Part shown: positions 61,850 to 64,000 of the stretch, piece after piece | Layout of the letters: the number at the start of each line of letters is the position of its first letter | Position numbering within the stretch: the stretch's first letter is position 1 | From: an uncultured Coriobacteriaceae bacterium | Lineage (GTDB): Bacteria; Actinomycetota; Coriobacteriia; Coriobacteriales; UMGS124 | Direction of reading: 5' to 3' | NCBI GenBank assembly: GCA_900539345.1 | Contig: UQBS01000003.1 | Location: forward strand, 1-64,000 | Length of the DNA: 64,000 bases | Translations under genes and position numbers: made by a program | The notes under the pieces: model-generated | The model's database searches: none | Seen by the model: only the letters and a program-made list of their open reading frames with translations | What the model was told of the DNA's origin: nothing

Positions 61850-62413
61850 ATGACGGTCTACTGCACGCAGTACCGATCTAACCTCATTGGCCCGCTTACC
61901 ATTGCAAGCGACGGCGAGGCAATCGTGGGGTGCTGGTTCGAGAACGACCGCTATTTTGGCTATGGCGTTAAAGGTAACATGGCGCAACGAGACGACCTGC
62001 CTGTTTTTGCCCAGGTACGAGATTGGCTCGATAGCTACTTCGCAGGCGAGAAGCCCAACCCACGAGAGCTGCCTCTTTCGGCACAGGCCACCCCCTTCCA
62101 ACTCCTTGTGCGCGAGAGCATGCTCGACATACCCTATGGGCAAACGACCACGTACGGAGCCATTGCCAAGCGCATCGAAGTGCAGACGGGCAAACGCCAG
62201 TCGGCGCGGGCCGTCGGCGGCGCCGTCGGCCGTAACCCGCTTTGCGTTATCGCCCCCTGCCATCGCGTGGTCGGCTCCAACGGAAGCCTTACTGGCTTCG
62301 GCGGCGGCATTGACATGAAAGTGAAGCTGCTTGAGCACGAAGGTGTCGACATGTCGTCGCTCTACCGTCCAAAACGCGGCACAGCCGTCAACCCCTCCGA
62401 CTGGCTCGCATAG
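61850..62413 (+). CDS. ogt: Methylated-DNA--protein-cysteine methyltransferase
   Basis: 187 residues from ATG 61850 (AAAGGA upstream). The active site IAPCHRVVGSNGSLTGFGGG (Cys137) is intact, with YGQTTTYGAIAKRI upstream as in Ogt/MGMT. It removes alkyl groups from O6-alkylguanine in DNA. The longer N-terminal Ada domain is absent. Followed by another copy of the dispersed repeat. Confidence 0.95.
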   Translation: MTVYCTQYRSNLIGPLTIASDGEAIVGCWFENDRYFGYGVKGNMAQRDDLPVFAQVRDWLDSYFAGEKPNPRELPLSAQATPFQLLVRESMLDIPYGQTTTYGAIAKRIEVQTGKRQSARAVGGAVGRNPLCVIAPCHRVVGSNGSLTGFGGGIDMKVKLLEHEGVDMSSLYRPKRGTAVNPSDWLA

Positions 62414-62436
62414 CGCACGGCTAACTCTGCCTGTTC

Positions 62437-62515
62437 GGAAGCGCCCCGCCCGCACGAACCATGCTTCCCCTGGCGAGAAGCGTTTCGTTGGGTTCGGGGG
62501 GCATCCAAGGGCCGC
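62437..62515 (+). repeat. Dispersed repeat, copy D
   Basis: GGAAGCGCCCCGCCCGCACG, CATGCTTCCCCTGGCGAGAAGCGTTTCGTTGGGTTCGGGGGGCATC closely matches copy C. Confidence 0.7.
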
Positions 62516-62525
62516 ACACGCGCCG

Positions 62526-62561
62526 CCTCCCTTGGCGAGAAGGCGTTTCGTCGAATTCGGG
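62526..62561 (+). repeat. Dispersed repeat, partial copy E
   Basis: CTTGGCGAGAAGGCGTTTCGTCGAATTCGGG matches the second half of copies C and D. Confidence 0.6.
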
Positions 62562-62585
62562 AACAGCTAGGGTCACATACTGTCA

Positions 62586-62614
62586 GTGACAATCACTTAC
62601 ATTCATGATATTCT
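62586..62614 (+). promoter_or_regulatory. Promoter of the AlbA_2-domain gene
   Basis: GTGACA (62586-62591), 17-bp spacer, TATTCT (62609-62614); start near 62621. Confidence 0.55.
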
Positions 62615-62648
62615 GAGCGCATGCACTGGCGTGTGTTTGGAGGTCAAA

Positions 62649-64000
62649 ATGAGCTGCACGGTACCGACGCAGGCAGAAGTGACGGCAGTCATCAAGAGGA
62701 TGCGGCAGCAGGGCACCGATGACGGACTCTGCGAGGCTAAATCTTGTGAGCACGAACTGGGACGAAGCGTATGGGCGAGCGTATCGGCCCTTGCAAACAC
62801 CAATGGCGGCCTGCTGTTGCTTGGCATAGATGAGAACGCAGGATTCACCGTACCCGACGGGTTCGACGCAAACAAGGTCATCGCCCAATTCATAGACGGC
62901 ATCGGCGACGGGCCGGCCAGTGGGGCACGCCTCACAAACCCGCCCGCATATGAGCTTGCACGCGTTGAAGTCGACGGCAGGCAAGCCGTTGCCATTCGGA
63001 TCGAGGAAAACAAACCGCAAAACAAGCCTTGCTACGTCACAGGACGAGGACTACCGACAGGGGCCTATCATCGTGTCGACGACCACGATGTTACGATGAG
63101 CACGACTGACGTCTTCGAGATGGTCAACCTCATGACGCCCAGCGCATCAGAGCGTGAGGAAATTGAGGGCTCGTCGGCAAAGTATCTAGACCAAGAGCTG
63201 CTCGACCGCTTTCTCAGCAAATGCGGGAATGGCTCAACGGCCCTAAATGAAACACTCGAACAAAAACTCGCTTGGCTCGGCATCACCACGGCAGACGGAA
63301 AGCTGCGCCTTTGCAGCCTTGTGGCACTCGGCGCGTATCCACAAGGCTTTCTACCTGCATGCTCAATAGATGTCATCGCCTGGCCCGGCACAGCAGATGA
63401 TTTTGAGACAAACCTTCGCTATACAGACCGCAAGATTTGCGAAGGCCCTCTCCCCGAAATGGTGCAAAGCGCTGTTTCGTTTGTAATGAGAAACCTACGA
63501 TGCTGCGGTGTTTTGCAAGGGATAGGACGTATCGACATCCCCGAGGTACCTGAGGAGGCAGTCCGCGAGGCAATTGCCAACGCCGCCCTGCATCGCGAGT
63601 ATTCCCCTTATTTCCGCGGCACCCACATCACCGTCGGCATCTATCGCGACCGTATCGAAATCACCAGTCCCGGAGGCTTTTGGGGTGGGAAAACGCTCGC
63701 AAACCTTTTCGACGGTGTATCGCGTTGCCGCAATCCCTCCCTTATGCATATCGCATGCAACACCCCATACGGAATAGACGGCAGCGCGAGAACCGAGGGC
63801 ATCGGGCGCGGCGTGTCCACCATGACAAAAAAGATGCGCGATCAGGGACTCCCCGCCCCGTCCTTCAAAGTGACGCCTGACCAGGTTACCGTGCGGCTTT
63901 TCCGGCCGAGCATCTGGCCACCGGAAGTCGACCAATGGGGCAACGTGACGTTTCCGGAGAATCCGCCGCTCAAGATACCCGAGATTCGCATCTCCGAAGA
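62649..64000 (+). CDS. AlbA_2/Schlafen-type ATP-binding protein, C terminus cut by window end
   Basis: 450 codons from ATG 62649 (GGAGG 6 nt upstream) run to the window edge without a stop. The N-terminal AlbA_2 part reads EAKSCEHELGRSVWASVSALANTNGGLLLLGIDENAGF; after it YVTGRGLPTGAYHRVDDHDVTMS. A later part EVPEEAVREAIANAALHREYSPYFRGTHITVGIYRDRIEITSPGGFWGG resembles the HATPase_c_4 domain found in these proteins. They are often annotated as transcriptional regulators and turn up in mobile or defence neighbourhoods. The promoter and repeats just upstream suggest its own transcript. Confidence 0.85.
   Translation, partial: MSCTVPTQAEVTAVIKRMRQQGTDDGLCEAKSCEHELGRSVWASVSALANTNGGLLLLGIDENAGFTVPDGFDANKVIAQFIDGIGDGPASGARLTNPPAYELARVEVDGRQAVAIRIEENKPQNKPCYVTGRGLPTGAYHRVDDHDVTMSTTDVFEMVNLMTPSASEREEIEGSSAKYLDQELLDRFLSKCGNGSTALNETLEQKLAWLGITTADGKLRLCSLVALGAYPQGFLPACSIDVIAWPGTADDFETNLRYTDRKICEGPLPEMVQSAVSFVMRNLRCCGVLQGIGRIDIPEVPEEAVREAIANAALHREYSPYFRGTHITVGIYRDRIEITSPGGFWGGKTLANLFDGVSRCRNPSLMHIACNTPYGIDGSARTEGIGRGVSTMTKKMRDQGLPAPSFKVTPDQVTVRLFRPSIWPPEVDQWGNVTFPENPPLKIPEIRISE

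Overview
The window is high-GC, gene-dense bacterial chromosome with leading Shine-Dalgarno sites and many ATGA/GTGA overlaps. The gene content points to an anaerobic or gut-type actinobacterium of class Coriobacteriia: a complete Tad/Flp pilus locus, an aminofutalosine-type deaminase beside the menaquinone methyltransferase, hydrogenase maturation genes hypA/hypB, a TatC plus TatA/B pair, a CAP-domain surface protein with a degenerate sortase signal, and an archaeal-looking topoisomerase I. The class assignment is inference; no rRNA or single diagnostic marker is present.

Layout. 1-2.3 kb: end of an arginine operon (argJ-argB, argB cut by the window edge), tRNA-Ala, and a structured RNA that looks like 6S RNA, with its own promoter and terminator. 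2.5-6.2 kb: secreted CAP/Ig-like surface protein and a WecA/TagO-type glycosyl-phosphate transferase. 6.5-7.9 kb: the infC-rpmI-rplT operon, with a leader attenuator and an apparent AUA start for infC. 8.2-10.1 kb: lysA, tRNA-Leu, tRNA-Phe. 10.2-20.1 kb: Tad pilus locus on the minus strand (cpaB, tadZ, tadA, tadB, tadC, flp pilin, accessory pseudopilins, a TadG-like protein, DUF192 protein). 20.3-27.3 kb: rsgA, a membrane protein, trkH, a HAD phosphatase, apbE, a corrinoid adenosyltransferase and a metallo-beta-lactamase fold protein. 27.5-32.6 kb: a peptide/nickel-type ABC importer whose two permeases are fused. 32.8-43.3 kb: topA, hypB, hypA, tatC, tatA/B, a STAS protein, a TPR protein, amidohydrolase (probable mqnX), menG and an aminotransferase. 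43.5-52.1 kb: a small unknown gene, a divergent MetRS-like protein, a lipoprotein, a P-type ATPase with DUF6110-like partner, HD-GYP and pepF. 52.1-64 kb: dispersed repeats, a PPOX flavoprotein, a fused HsdS-HsdM-like protein with damaged catalytic motifs, metA, an unknown acidic protein, patB/malY, an aconitase-family hydratase, ogt, and a truncated AlbA_2/Schlafen-type ATP-binding protein.

How it fits together. Most of the window is housekeeping and surface/envelope function. The TatC/TatB pair, HypAB, MqnX-like enzyme, MenG, ApbE and the MBL/BtuR genes fit an anaerobic respiratory lifestyle with menaquinone and Ni-enzymes. MetA and PatB/MalY bracket an unknown protein and fit methionine synthesis. 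The least ordinary parts are the 53-55.8 kb fused restriction-modification-like gene with its flanking direct and inverted repeats, the repeat family at 52.2, 61.6 and 62.5 kb, and the pilin-like frame at 13.6-13.9 kb that has no canonical start codon.
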